Source of the DNA: Hyperoplus lanceolatus
Taxonomy: Eukaryota > Chordata > Actinopteri > Uranoscopiformes > Ammodytidae
Length of the DNA: 64,000 nt
Assembly (NCBI GenBank): GCA_026929865.2
Contig: CM049395.1
Span: forward strand, 34,513,501 to 34,577,500
Direction: 5' to 3'
Part shown: piece by piece, positions 46,745 through 64,000 of the stretch
Position numbering within the stretch: the stretch's first letter is position 1
Layout: the number at the start of each line of letters is the position of its first letter
Position numbers and translations under genes: made by a program
Notes under the pieces: generated by a model
Databases searched by the model: none
Seen by the model: only the letters and a program-made list of their open reading frames with translations
Told to the model about the DNA's origin: nothing

Positions 46745-49700
46745 ATGTGAGAGAAAACCTTTATGTATGTGTATGTAAACAGTGCATACAACTTTAACCG
46801 TGTTTTACTCTGTTTGCTCTGATGGGACCCCTTGGAACTGGATTTCTGGGTGGGATCAGCGCCTTCACCCTGCAGGAAATAAAGACACATTCTCAGCACA
46901 TTCTCACTCATTCCTGTTTCACGGTCAGTCAGTTCTGACAGCTCAGGGCCACAATCTAGCAAGAATGCAGCAGCGTAACCGACAGAACTGGGTCAAACTC
47001 AGTGATGATGACATGACACCTAGTGGATTATTATGACACATTACCTTCTTGCTAGCTCCTCTGGAGATGTTTTGGGCACCAGCGGTTTCTCCAAGGCTAT
47101 CTCAATGATAACATACGTTTTGGCCTCCAGATACATCTGTCATTATAAGGGCTGAAGTGTTACAATGCTGAAGGCATACCATGATAATGCTAAGCAGCAA
47201 GCATGTAAACTGGATATAGGATTATAGTATACAACAGTGTTAAATATGTACAATAGTATTTAAGCTTATATTTCTGCTGCTCTCACTGCAGATGAACTGT
47301 TCAGAGTTGTGTTAGTGTTGAGTGGAAGCTTACATTTCCCTCCGTATTGACGTAAGGGTCAGTTTCAATGTCGGCGACGGCTACGCTCTCACTTGTAGCC
47401 GTCCTGCTTTGAATAACAGGTTGCTGAAATAATGAAAGCTGTTTAGATGAGAGTCCAACCTTTACACACAACCTGTGATTTTAAAGGCTATGATTAGCTG
47501 AGATTAAAAAACTATAAGCTAGTGTGTTTCCAGCTAAAATTTCTAGGGATGGGAATCGAGAACCGGTTCTTCTCCAGAATCTGTGCCCAGTGAATCAATA
47601 CCTTGAAATCGTCAGCATGCCTGCTTAACGATTCTGCTTATCGGTTCCGTTCGTTGCAAATGAGTCATGACTTCACGCACCAGCTGCTTTGTTTTGGTTC
47701 AGAACGCAGCAAACATGGCATCAAGGCAGAAGCGCTCTAAAGTTTGGTTGTATGTTACGCGAAAAGGCGACAATACGGCCACTTGCAAAAGTTGTAAAGT
47801 TTCCATTTCGTCAAACGACACGCACACGCACACAAGCACAAGCAAGTGCGCAGACAGCAATCCTGACGGTTAAACGGTTAAACGTTTAAACGTCCGCTGT
47901 CTTACTTATCGGCACCATAATTGCCAATCACTTGGACTTGAACATAAAATGTGTGATAATTGCCGTATGTGTAGGACTAGGTGTGGGCTAATAAAAGAGG
48001 GAGAGAGATAAACAGACGAGAGCAGCATAAAGCAAAGCAAAAAGGATTTCTTGACCGCTGCCTTAATGCCCGCTGTGTTTAGCTATAGTCAGCTATAGTC
48101 AGCTATTCGTCAGTTATAATGCTGCCTTTACGAACAGCGGTGGAATACATCTTTGTATTTTCTATGTCAGTTGAATTTTGTTTCAAGCGCAAATGAGCAC
48201 TGTTAATATTCCAAAAGGCACAAGCTCCTCCTTGACTGTTTTCAGTTTTTATGGCACATAACGGCATTTGGGCTTAAAAAGCCAAACACTTGTTTTTACA
48301 TCTGGACCAATTAATGTTAAAATTGACAATTTCCTAATCCTGAGTGATAATCTTTCAAAGCACACAATAGACACACTTCTAATCAGATATTAAAGAGAGT
48401 TAATATAAACACAGCAATTTGTACTTATTCTCTTACCCAATGAGAATCAATAAGAGAATCGATAAGGAATCAGATCTATAAGCAATATTGGAATCTTTTA
48501 GAACGCTACCAATACTTCTTGTATGATTTTCAAACCCCCCCCCCCCTTAACACAATCTGTTAATTATTTAATTAAACTTCCAAGTAAAAGTGAATCTCAT
48601 TTTTTCTCTGCTGACCTTTTTGGCAGGCTCTTTGGCCTCCTTGCCTCCCTTGTTGCCGCCATCTCCATTCTTCCCTCCTTTAGCCTTGGTGCAGCTTGCA
48701 GCTGATTCGGCACGAACTTTGGCTGCGGCCTTGGCCTGTTCCTTTAACACACTGACACTCCGGTTGGCCTTTAAGTACAAGATCAATGAGAAACTGACTT
48801 TAGAGGCTTAGCTGTAGTACACATACCATGGGACCGGTATTAGGGGTTAATTACTGGAGTATGTGACTTATGTCTTTATTTATGTATCACATATTGAAGC
48901 CAACAAACATATTATCAAACCTGTTTCTTCAAAAAGCAGATACCACATTTTCATAGTAGTTATATGTGTGTATTTGTTTTACCTTGTTCAGCAACTCAGC
49001 CTCGGAGAAGGGTTGAATGCTGTATGCACCTCGAATGCGTCTGACTCCAGGATACAGCAGCCGCCCCATGTCAACAAACGCAACACCATGGAAGGGGATC
49101 TCTGGGTTCTCCTCAGATAGCTACAGACACGCACAAACACTGAGTGACTGGATGAACTTGCTGGATAGTCACAATCTCTGATCCAGGTTTAAAAACCACA
49201 AAACAAAAAGTCTTCAAAAATGTTTTATTAAAATTATCCACTAGAAACTTTACTAATGCATCAAATTAGCTTTGGTTAAATTTGAGTGCAATTTTTCCTG
49301 AAACAGTTGCGGACGTCGGTTTAGGGTAGAGAGGAGACATGATAATATCACTGAACTGATCCTTTGATAACAAAAGATGTCTCACTTGCTTGGTTTCTGC
49401 TCCCTTTCCGATTGGAGCCAACATAATGGACCTCATAATCTCCACCGGCCAAAGTCGATTCTGAGTGATCTTCTGCCGCAGCCTGAAATTGTAGTCAACA
49501 TTGATGTACATTTTTTAATATCTATTACAAGTGAGAGACTTTTCAAGTACACTCTGCTACAATCCTAAAATATGGATAATCTGTATGACTGACTCTCCCT
49601 TTCCTGAATGTTCTCTCAAAAGTCATGGCCAACAACAGGTGGCATGATGGTTAGATAAGAGGAGAGGGACTGAGTTGTGTGAGCAGCTGACCTGGTAGTT

Positions 49701-52700
49701 CCTCCTTCATTCAAGAAACAGCGCATCTGTGTGTCAATGCTCACTCTGGTATTATTGGTCTCTGCCTCAATACGAAACCTGCGGGCCTGTAGGAACATAT
49801 AAACATCCTGTAATTCAGCCTGCCTCCATGCTGAGTTAAACATCTTCTATATTCCAAACTTCAACAGTATTTGATATACTACTGAGGGCAATTTACTTAC
49901 TCTTTTTAAGGCACTTTAACGTCTCATATCATTAGTAACTACCTAAGCCTGTGTGTCAAATGTATTATTGTGTTGATAAGATACTAAGTGGCATTAAAAT
50001 CTGATCTGTCTATCAACTCAAAAGCATTTAAATGACCCTCCGCCTCATTTTCCTGCAACAACAAATATTGACAGTAATGCAATACATATCCAAAGCACCA
50101 AGGCATTCCAGCTAAGTAGCTAAGTTGGTAGCTCACACTGTTTAAGCAAATACCTCCAATCCAGTGAGCTCTCCATCCTCCTGTTCCATGGACTCTTGCT
50201 TGATAAAGGCATCAGGCAGGAAGTGGTTCCCCGCGACCAGCGTGGCCCGATGTGGCCTCTTTTTCTGTCGGCCCTTCTCCTCTCTCTGCCCCCCCACCTT
50301 CAGCAGCCCTTCACAGAACACCAGCGCCTGGTCTCTCTGGGAGTCACAGGAATAGTACAGCTAAAGTGTTTAAGGCCTTCAAGCTGAATAGACTCAGATA
50401 TACAGGTATAAGTTGTTCTGAACGTAATAGAACCATTGTGCAGCATGACAATCTGAATCAAGAAGAGGTTGAATATTCATTTTTTTTTTCCTTAGAGGGT
50501 AACACTTAGAGGTGGAGTCAGTGATCCTGGAGAAGACTAGTTGACTAAATCACTCTTTGTCAAAATCAGTGAATATATCGTCACTATTCACTACTTGTCC
50601 CTACTGTGTCTGTGCTGAAAGAATCAGACGGTGTTAATACACAGCCTAAGCTCTGTAAACTGGTATGTAAACAAAGGGGGCCCACCGTAGCTAGCAACAT
50701 GCCCGCTTATAGAGCCTAGGCTGTGTTATAATAACTCAAATATCGACAACAACAAAAAAAATTACTCCACCTTTGAACCTTGAACAGTAAAACACACCGT
50801 TATACAATTTGAATCAGTGAAGAAGCATAGAGAAGCTACATAAAAACCACAGTTCTCACCTTTGCAGTGATCGGGACCTCCAGGGCAGTAGTGTATGTGT
50901 ATGCAGCAGCGGCAGACTGCTGCATCCATATCTCAGGGACAGAGAACACCGTCTCCATGGTAACGCTCAGCAGGTTTGAGGTTGAGAGTTCAGCCTCAGT
51001 CAGCACTGGATCCAACACACTGACACACACATCCAGGGTCGGTTGCTAAAAGGGGTCAAATCATGATGACAATCATTTTATTTATGGACTTTTTAAATGT
51101 CCGCAAAAGTCATTATGAAGTTAAAGGTTACATAATGTGCTAGAGGTTTCCCATCAAAGTGCCTTTGAGGCAGATAAACTACAGGTTAGGATGATGTGTA
51201 AAATGCTGCCCTAACTAGTGGTGTGTGTCTGTTTTATTTTATTCAGGAATTTTTACTACTGACACGTGGTGGATATATCATTTTGTTTAGCCATTCTTTC
51301 ATTCATAGTGCCACGTGGGTGTAGTGTTGCTGGGTTTGATATGTGGGGTTGGTACTTGTGCTTGAAATGTGATTGTTAGCTTAACATTTGTGATGAACAG
51401 AGAGAAATGTATCAGTCTTGGTTCTTTTAGAAAAATTGTGAGTCATTGCTGTTCTCTGAATTGGCATCAATGTGTCTGTAGCACCACCTCTGGAATGTCA
51501 CATTTACGGGATGATACCTGAAAGAGATAGTGAATGCCTGAAGCACTGCTCTGGCTCTCATTGGTCACTCAAATCACCCTCAACTTATTGGCCAATAAGT
51601 ATTAAAATATTGCTGCCAGTGTTCTTAACCCCAAAACAACCAAATACTACACAATGCATTTCTGTAATTAAGAAGATATATGAGTAAGTGCACCTCTTTA
51701 CATGGATGAGACACTAGTAAAAGGTGTCCCATGTTGGATCTTTGATATTCATAAAAACTGTACCCAATACTGCCCTGGTGAGTTGAGACGGATTACCTTC
51801 TTCCACTTTAAAATGACTTGGTTGGCCAACCACCTCTGTCTTGCCTTATCTGCTGTCTCCACATTCCGGCCCTGTGACTGTAAAACATTCACTGATAGAA
51901 GAATCTGGAAGTAACAACTAGCATCTATCTTTGGTCTCATTCAATAGCTCTATCAAAAAACTATACCAGGGGTGGGCCATGTGGAGGAAATAGTATATCA
52001 CATAATAGTGTCAAAATAATATTATTTACTTAGGCTTCATAAAGAAATTATTTATACGGTAGAAAATGACCACGTGTGAATGTCAGTTTGCTAATGTATA
52101 TGGCTAAAACACTAAATATCAACAATGGAATAGCTATAGTACAAGAGTAGAAATGGTATACAAAAACTCTACTGACTGACTGTCTTTACTATCTCACTTC
52201 TGTCATATCGCCCAGCCTTCAACTAAACAATAGTTCACACCTTGAACAATGGCAAAGGATGTGATATCAAATGTTGCTTAGGGAGTAAGAATGGTATGAA
52301 AGCCATTCAAAATGTGTATAAGCACATCTCTTTTTAATGAGTAATCCAATCAAATACATTGATCTTTTGTCAACTTGCAATGTAAAGTAACATGCCATTT
52401 GTACCTTTCTGTTATAATCTATAATTGCCTTTATGTGCTTTTGCAAACTGATAAAATACAGGATGTCCCCCTGCCCCTAAGAATAACTGAGTTAATGAAT
52501 TGTGATGTCATTAGCCAACTGACCTTGCCGCTGGCTGGGGCGCTGTTCACTGGATTCAGTGAGACTGTGGATGAGAAGCTGCACTCACCTGAAGACAACA
52601 GAGAAAATCACAGTCAAAATCGCATATGGTCTTCAAAGTATTTTCCTGCTGTTCTGAGCCGGTTCCTGACACCAGTTTTGAATTTTAAAAAACGTTCAAG

Positions 52701-53740
52701 GATGTAATTTCTAGCAGGTACACCTGTACCTTGTAGCAGCGGCAACAGGTCGACCACAGCTTGGCCAAGCACCGCATTCCTGGCTTCAACTTTCTTCTCG
52801 TCCGGAAGGAACTCGATCACTGTCACTAATCACAACATAAACATTCACATTACCACTTAAAGTCTTTAAAGCTTATCTGAGTGTGGAGATGGTTACTCAA
52901 TCAGTTACTTCAGATATAAGGACACAATGTATTTCAACAATTCTTAAACTTAACTAACATACGTATGAAGGGTTTATTGGCGAAGTCACTGAGAGCCTGA
53001 GCCTCGTTTGGACAATTGAAGCTGCAGGTAAAGTCATAGTGCACACGCTTCTCAAGGGGTTGCACATGCTTCTTGTCTGATTCTCCCAGCACAGTTCCAT
53101 CTACTTCAACCTTCACAAAACTCTGGAAGTCTGCCTTTTTCCCTTGCTGAAGAGAGAAGAAAAAGAAAACATAACATTAGATTTCAAACAGTGGTATAGT
53201 GTCTCACATAGCCTATAAAATCAACTCAACATAAACCGATAAATGCCTATATTTCCTACAATTCATGTCACTTATCACACTGAAAGTTTCCAGTTCTTTG
53301 AGAAATAATCTTATCTATAATTCACATAAATGGCAATAGGACCAGGGCCATTTAACTGCAGAGACTAACATTTTTATCTTATATTTTTATTATGATGAGT
53401 GATAAAAACAGTCTTTACACGTCCTTCCTAAAATTCATGGTCCATGATGGCATTCATTTTCGGTACTTTTGGAATTTATTTAGCATACTCAAATGTAAAA
53501 GGAGCATTCATGAGTACAGAGTACTACTTTCTAAGCACTGTTTTCCTTTAGCCGTTGGTTACGTTCTTCATTTAGATTGCTAACATAAGTTAGTACGAAG
53601 TGAGTTGGCTAGCATAGCATAGCTGAAGTTTATAGCGTTTGTGACATAGTAACGTTGAACAAGCTTACCAGGTTATTTCCACGGATAATATTAATATTAA
53701 TTTTCAAGTCTGTTCCTGTACTTTTTCTAGGTGATTCCAT
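40079..53740 (-). CDS. cfap70: CFAP70 (TTC18), complete, 26 coding exons
   Basis: Exons in transcript order: 53669-53740, 52963-53146, 52730-52825, 52524-52588, 50860-51045, 50154-50336, 49692-49786, 49386-49482, 48983-49120, 48616-48768, 47334-47423, 47045-47136, 46809-46869, 46462-46644, 46121-46252, 45611-45742, 45242-45375, 44713-44828, 44237-44461, 42962-43089, 42474-42626, 41956-42117, 41426-41515, 41228-41329, 40301-40348, 40079-40192. All phases close, giving about 1076 residues (human about 1120). The N-terminus is C2-like ([21 protein letters not shown]). The middle has [18 protein letters not shown] and a lysine/alanine-rich linker; the C-terminal half holds TPR helices ([29 protein letters not shown]) split by a charged KEEKKEEKD insert. 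Family knowledge: CFAP70 sits at the outer dynein arm base and is needed for ciliary beating. A near-ideal X-box lies 40 bp upstream of the start. Confidence 0.93.
40435..40928. mobile_element. TTAA-flanked non-autonomous TIR element
   Basis: The 494-bp unit begins AGGAGAAGTAAG, ends CTTACTTCTCCT and is bordered by TTAA on both sides (40431-40434, 40929-40932). TTAA duplication is typical of piggyBac- and Kolobok-like elements. It carries no transposase. A diverged inverted copy lies at about 31990-32445, and a short matching piece (GCGAGGGGACTGCTAACTGC) occurs at 38543-38562. It sits in the intron between the cfap70 exons at 40301 and 41228. Confidence 0.75.
43220..43685. mobile_element. MITE-like element, 18-bp perfect TIRs
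   Basis: CATATCGTCACCCTCTTA at 43220-43237 is matched exactly in inverse at 43668-43685. The 466-bp interior is AT-rich and repeats the phrase AATGGCCTAAGTC with variations. No coding capacity. It fills most of the cfap70 intron between the exons at 42962 and 44237. The target duplication is unclear. Confidence 0.7.
44010..44190 (-). mobile_element. tRNA-derived SINE
   Basis: Read on the minus strand, the head gives TGGTGTAGTGGT, an A-box-like motif, and then GGTTCGAATTCC, a B-box-like motif, at tRNA-like spacing. An unrelated body and a tail with AATAAAAGCAAAAA follow. This is the layout of a Pol III tRNA-derived SINE in the cfap70 sense orientation. The tRNA parent cannot be named with confidence. 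Confidence 0.75.
45785..46018. mobile_element. Small Tc1-type MITE
   Basis: The left end CAGCTCCGGAAGAAATTA and right end TAATTTTTTCCAGAGCTG are near inverses over roughly 20 bp. TA flanks both ends. The 234-bp unit has no coding sequence. It lies in the cfap70 intron between the exons at 45611 and 46121. Confidence 0.75.
46036..46075 (+). repeat. (TG)n microsatellite in cfap70 intron
   Basis: A TG tract of about 35 bp. On the cfap70 sense strand it is CA and starts about 45 nt after the donor of the exon at 46121-46252. Confidence 0.9.
46089..46126 (-). promoter_or_regulatory. cfap70: Duplicated 5' splice site of a cfap70 exon
   Basis: On the sense strand the exon end CTCAACAAG|GTAACA (donor at 46119-46120) is repeated 32 nt downstream as CTCAACAAG|GTAGCA (donor at 46087-46088). 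Use of the distal donor would add 32 nt and shift the frame. The proximal donor keeps the conserved phase. Confidence 0.6.
46265..46349 (+). repeat. (CA)n microsatellite abutting a cfap70 acceptor
   Basis: About 84 bp of CA. In the cfap70 sense it is a TG tract lying 12-14 nt before the TAG acceptor of the exon 46121-46252. It makes up about 40 percent of this 209-bp intron. Confidence 0.98.
46706..46742 (+). repeat. (TG)n microsatellite in cfap70 intron
   Basis: A TG run of about 36 bp, CA on the cfap70 sense strand. It lies in a 164-bp intron about 60 nt before the acceptor of the exon at 46462-46644. Confidence 0.95.
47544..48520 (+). mobile_element. hAT remnant with BED zinc-finger start
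   Basis: The left end TAGGGATGGGAATCGAGAAC is a familiar teleost hAT-like tip. From 47715 the plus strand encodes [13 protein letters not shown] and CKSCKVS, the start of a BED-type zinc finger as in hAT transposases. The frame is then lost in a CACA-rich stretch and the histidine pair is missing. The right boundary is uncertain because the inverse tip is not preserved. It lies in the cfap70 intron between the exons at 47334 and 48616. Confidence 0.65.
51046..52523. other. cfap70 intron, no further feature seen
   Basis: About 1.5 kb between the cfap70 exons at 50860 and 52524. I find no exon, no paired inverted termini and no long simple repeat. The open frames here are short and lack recognisable motifs. 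Confidence 0.5.
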
Positions 53741-53779
53741 TGTGTTGAACGTTGACTGCTGATCTTTCGTTGGAGTCTC

Positions 53780-53793
53780 GTTGCCAGGGCAAC
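53780..53793 (-). promoter_or_regulatory. cfap70: RFX X-box in cfap70 promoter
   Basis: GTTGCCAGGGCAAC is two inverted GTTGCC half sites with a 2-bp centre, one of the best possible matches to the RFX X-box. It sits 40 bp upstream of the cfap70 ATG. RFX factors drive motile-cilia genes in animals (established), and cfap70 is an axonemal gene, so position and target agree. Confidence 0.75.
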
Positions 53794-54181
53794 GGCGCTG
53801 CGTTCAAGTATAATCTGAGATGTGGAGGCCTACGTCTGACAAACCAAAAATAACTCCACAACTATTTCATTTATAAAAGGAATTTTAGACCACCCTTGAA
53901 ACATTTTAAGAACATCAGACTTCCAGCATAAGAGCAAAATGACAACGCTAACTTTTTGCTGCCCACGTTGCATCGTGTTTGAAACCCTTTAAAATACTTT
54001 TCCTTTTTTTGTTTCTTTATTTAGGCCTATTTAACTTTTTTCCAACTGTGAAAGTTATCCAAGAACATTTGCACACTATGCTTTGCTTTATATTCAAAAT
54101 ATGTATGCAATGTGGTAACAGCATCACTTTATTTATTGCTATGAGATATCCATTGACAAAATATATACAGTACAGTACATG

Positions 54182-54985
54182 CAGAGCCGGCCCAAGCCTT
54201 CATGGGGCCCTAAGCGAAAAATGATTAGGGGGTCCCTCTCCAATGTTAGCGCTGCTGAAACTATAGATCTTTGTTAAATATCATTCACACACCCAGTGTT
54301 TTCCGCTAGTGCCTCCACTGTGCAGCTGTGCGAAAATATTGACAGCCGAGATTCCGACCCTCCTAGGGGGGTCTGGGGGTATGCCCCCCCGGGAGATTTT
54401 TTTAACCTTTTTAAAGTGCATGAATCTGGTGCACTTTGAGAGGAAAATTAAGAGACTAAATCTGAGAACAAATAATTTGGAGACACATGGATTTTCCATA
54501 AAAATATTAATATAAAATAAAATATTATGGAGGGTCCTCTGGGTTGGGCTTGGAGCTCTTTTTATTTTACGGGACATATTTCTCTGTAATATAATGAATG
54601 CATTTAAATGCAGTGAGAGGAACGAAGCAGAAGAACTCTGTTGTCCAGCTACTGTATCTTTTTTTCCACAGACGAGGCTGAAATAGGCTATAGACTATAC
54701 ACAGTGCATGGGCAACTGAGGGCAGCCCCATTTCCAATTGTTTTTAAATAAAGTCAATACACACTGTGCATGGATGTGAACATGTAATGATCAGGTCATT
54801 TCGGAATACCAGATGAACTGATTACATTTTTAGGCTATTAATTATCTAGACCAAAACATTTTATTCCTTTTTTGTGTGATAACTAAATTTGCATAATATG
54901 ATGTTGATATCAAACACACAAACCCCCCTGGTGGTCGGGGGCCCTAAGCGACCGCTTAGTTCGCTTATGCCTCGGGCCGGCTCTG
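54182..54985. mobile_element. Non-autonomous hAT, 804 bp
   Basis: The unit begins CAGAGCCGGCCCAAGCC and ends GGGCCGGCTCTG. It is flanked by a perfect 8-bp duplication AGTACATG (54174-54181 and 54986-54993). GGGGCCCTAAGCG occurs subterminally near both ends. No transposase. An internal segment (about 54370-54450) matches, inverted, the hAT nested at 15701-16496. It lies between the divergent cfap70 and ddb1 starts. Confidence 0.9.
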
Positions 54986-55284
54986 AGTACATGGGCCTAT
55001 AACATAAACACATGTTTTTGTTAAATCTATTGACATTTTCACTATTGGGTGGTGTGTTGCAGAAGATTATTTGTCCGTTTCTGTGGAAGGAAAAATACAA
55101 TAAAGTATTTTATTTTCCTTGCCTAATGATATACATATTTGTGCTATTAGAGTCAAAACCCACCATTACAACATTTGTTTGTGTGTCTGGATCATAATTA
55201 GGCTGTTGTGATTAAATAAGGAATGTAATACTTTGGTTAATGTAGGCTACTTAGTAAAAATCAACCACCAGATTAATGGTCAAA

Positions 55285-55560
55285 ATTGGGAAAAAAATCT
55301 GGTTCAGTTTAAACTGATTCATAATGCGTCTGCTAGAGTCCTCACTAAGATCAAAAAGTTGATCACATCACTCCAATTCTGAGGACACTTTACACTGGCT
55401 TCCTGTCAGTCAGACATCTCATTTTAGAATACTGCTGTTGGTTAATAAAGCACTAAATGGTTTGGGGCCAAAGTACATTGATTGGCCCCAAAGCATTTAG
55501 ATCTGCTGCTACATTATGAACCGTCCAGAGCTCTCAGGTCGTCACACTATTATTTGCTTT
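55285..55560 (+). mobile_element. L2-like LINE fragment
   Basis: The plus strand reads, with stops and frameshifts, the wording of the C-terminal part of an L2-type polymerase ORF: an ILRTLHWLPVS-like segment, LLVNKALNGLGPKY-like, then LLHYEPSRALRSS. It is a short dead scrap upstream of ddb1. Confidence 0.65.
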
Positions 55561-55672
55561 ATATAGCATGTATGCAATATTTTTTGCAATGTGGTTTAAA
55601 GCATAATGTATTTGATATCAGATATACACTGATTAAATAACAAACAAAAACACAAAACAGTAAACCTCCACG

Positions 55673-55687
55673 GCACTAGGGGGCGCT
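55673..55687 (+). promoter_or_regulatory. CTCF-like motif upstream of ddb1
   Basis: GCACTAGGGGGCGCT matches the CTCF core (CCACTAGGGGGCGC form) with one mismatch at the first base. It lies 157 bp upstream of the ddb1 ATG, in the cfap70-ddb1 divergent spacer. Binding is inference from motif match. Confidence 0.5.
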
Positions 55688-55756
55688 CTAACTTCACCCC
55701 CGCTCTTTGGTCTCCGTTACCCCGCTATGCTTCATGCCTAAACGGCTCAGCTAACT

Positions 55757-55765
55757 ACTTCCGGG
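55757..55765 (+). promoter_or_regulatory. ddb1: ETS-like site in ddb1 promoter
   Basis: ACTTCCGGG is a consensus ETS/GABP site, common in TATA-less housekeeping promoters. It lies about 80 bp before the ddb1 ATG, a likely core-promoter position. Confidence 0.45.
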
Positions 55766-55843
55766 AGTTTTTATTATCAATGATTTTGTCACTTTTGTGA
55801 GATTAAAACACTTCTCTGGTGTTTGTCTTTAATTGTTGTCAAA

Positions 55844-63787
<7,944 letters not shown>

Positions 63788-64000
63788 GTGCTACATTTAT
63801 CTTACTTCAATTTCAATTCAATTCAAAACCCTTTTTTGGCATGGCTATTGTGGAAAACATACATGACAAATAATAGAAAATTACAAATAAGAACAATCAG
63901 AACACCCCTCCACCCCCAATATGCAAATACACATTACAAATGATAAGCCATATGACTGTAAATCAGGGCTCTAGACTGCGACCAAATGCTCGCATTTTGT
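63788..64000 (+). mobile_element. ddb1 intron start; likely TIR element tip at edge
   Basis: After the donor at 63788 the sequence is intronic, with a CAATTTCAATTCAATTC tandem stretch. At 63964 it reads CAGGGCTCTAGACTGCGACC, which looks like the left tip of a teleost hAT-like element. The rest lies outside the window, so this cannot be confirmed. Confidence 0.35.

Noticed and set aside
46809-46810. Alternative end of a cfap70 exon at the GTTAAA donor near 46800
   Set aside because: That donor leaves the wrong phase for the next exon; the GTAAAA donor at 46807-46808 keeps the conserved frame.

Overview
This window is vertebrate nuclear DNA, almost certainly from a ray-finned (teleost) fish. 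It has short exons split by AT-rich introns with GT-AG splice sites. It also carries many teleost-type Tc1/mariner and hAT elements, L2-like LINE pieces, a tRNA-derived SINE and very long (CA)n tracts. I found no prokaryotic genes, rRNA, CRISPR array or viral gene. Exons were assembled by eye from conserved peptides, splice sites and phase. Coding lengths close exactly in every gene except where noted.

Four genes alternate in orientation. (1) cd151, a laminin-integrin-associated tetraspanin, is on the minus strand. Its seven coding exons lie at 4928-26615, and a probable non-coding first exon and GC-rich promoter lie near 30.4-30.6 kb. (2) tmem138, a ciliary transition-zone membrane protein, is on the plus strand at 36730-39424. 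As written its start codon is ACG and exon 2 has a 1-bp insertion, so it is broken or mis-assembled. (3) cfap70 (ttc18), an axonemal outer-dynein-arm-associated TPR protein, is on the minus strand with 26 coding exons at 40079-53740. A near-perfect RFX X-box lies just upstream of its start. (4) ddb1, the CUL4 ubiquitin-ligase adaptor, is on the plus strand from 55844. Its first seven coding exons are present and the gene runs off the right edge.

tmem138 and cfap70 converge tail to tail and their 3' UTRs probably overlap. cfap70 and ddb1 are divergent over about 2.1 kb, which holds a hAT element, a LINE scrap, a CTCF-like motif and an ETS-like motif. Two neighbouring genes therefore act in cilia (tmem138, cfap70). 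cd151 acts at the plasma membrane in cell-matrix adhesion, and ddb1 in nuclear DNA repair and ubiquitylation.

Transposons dominate the introns and spacers. The cd151 intron between 9.2 and 24.3 kb holds a 5.7-kb nest (12.9-18.6 kb): a palindromic Tc1 with a second element inside it, then a hAT with another hAT inside it, then a third terminal-inverted-repeat element. A second palindromic Tc1 lies at 33.3-34.9 kb. In cd151 and cfap70, long sense-strand (TG)n tracts sit directly against exon acceptor sites, which is the most interesting possible regulatory feature here.
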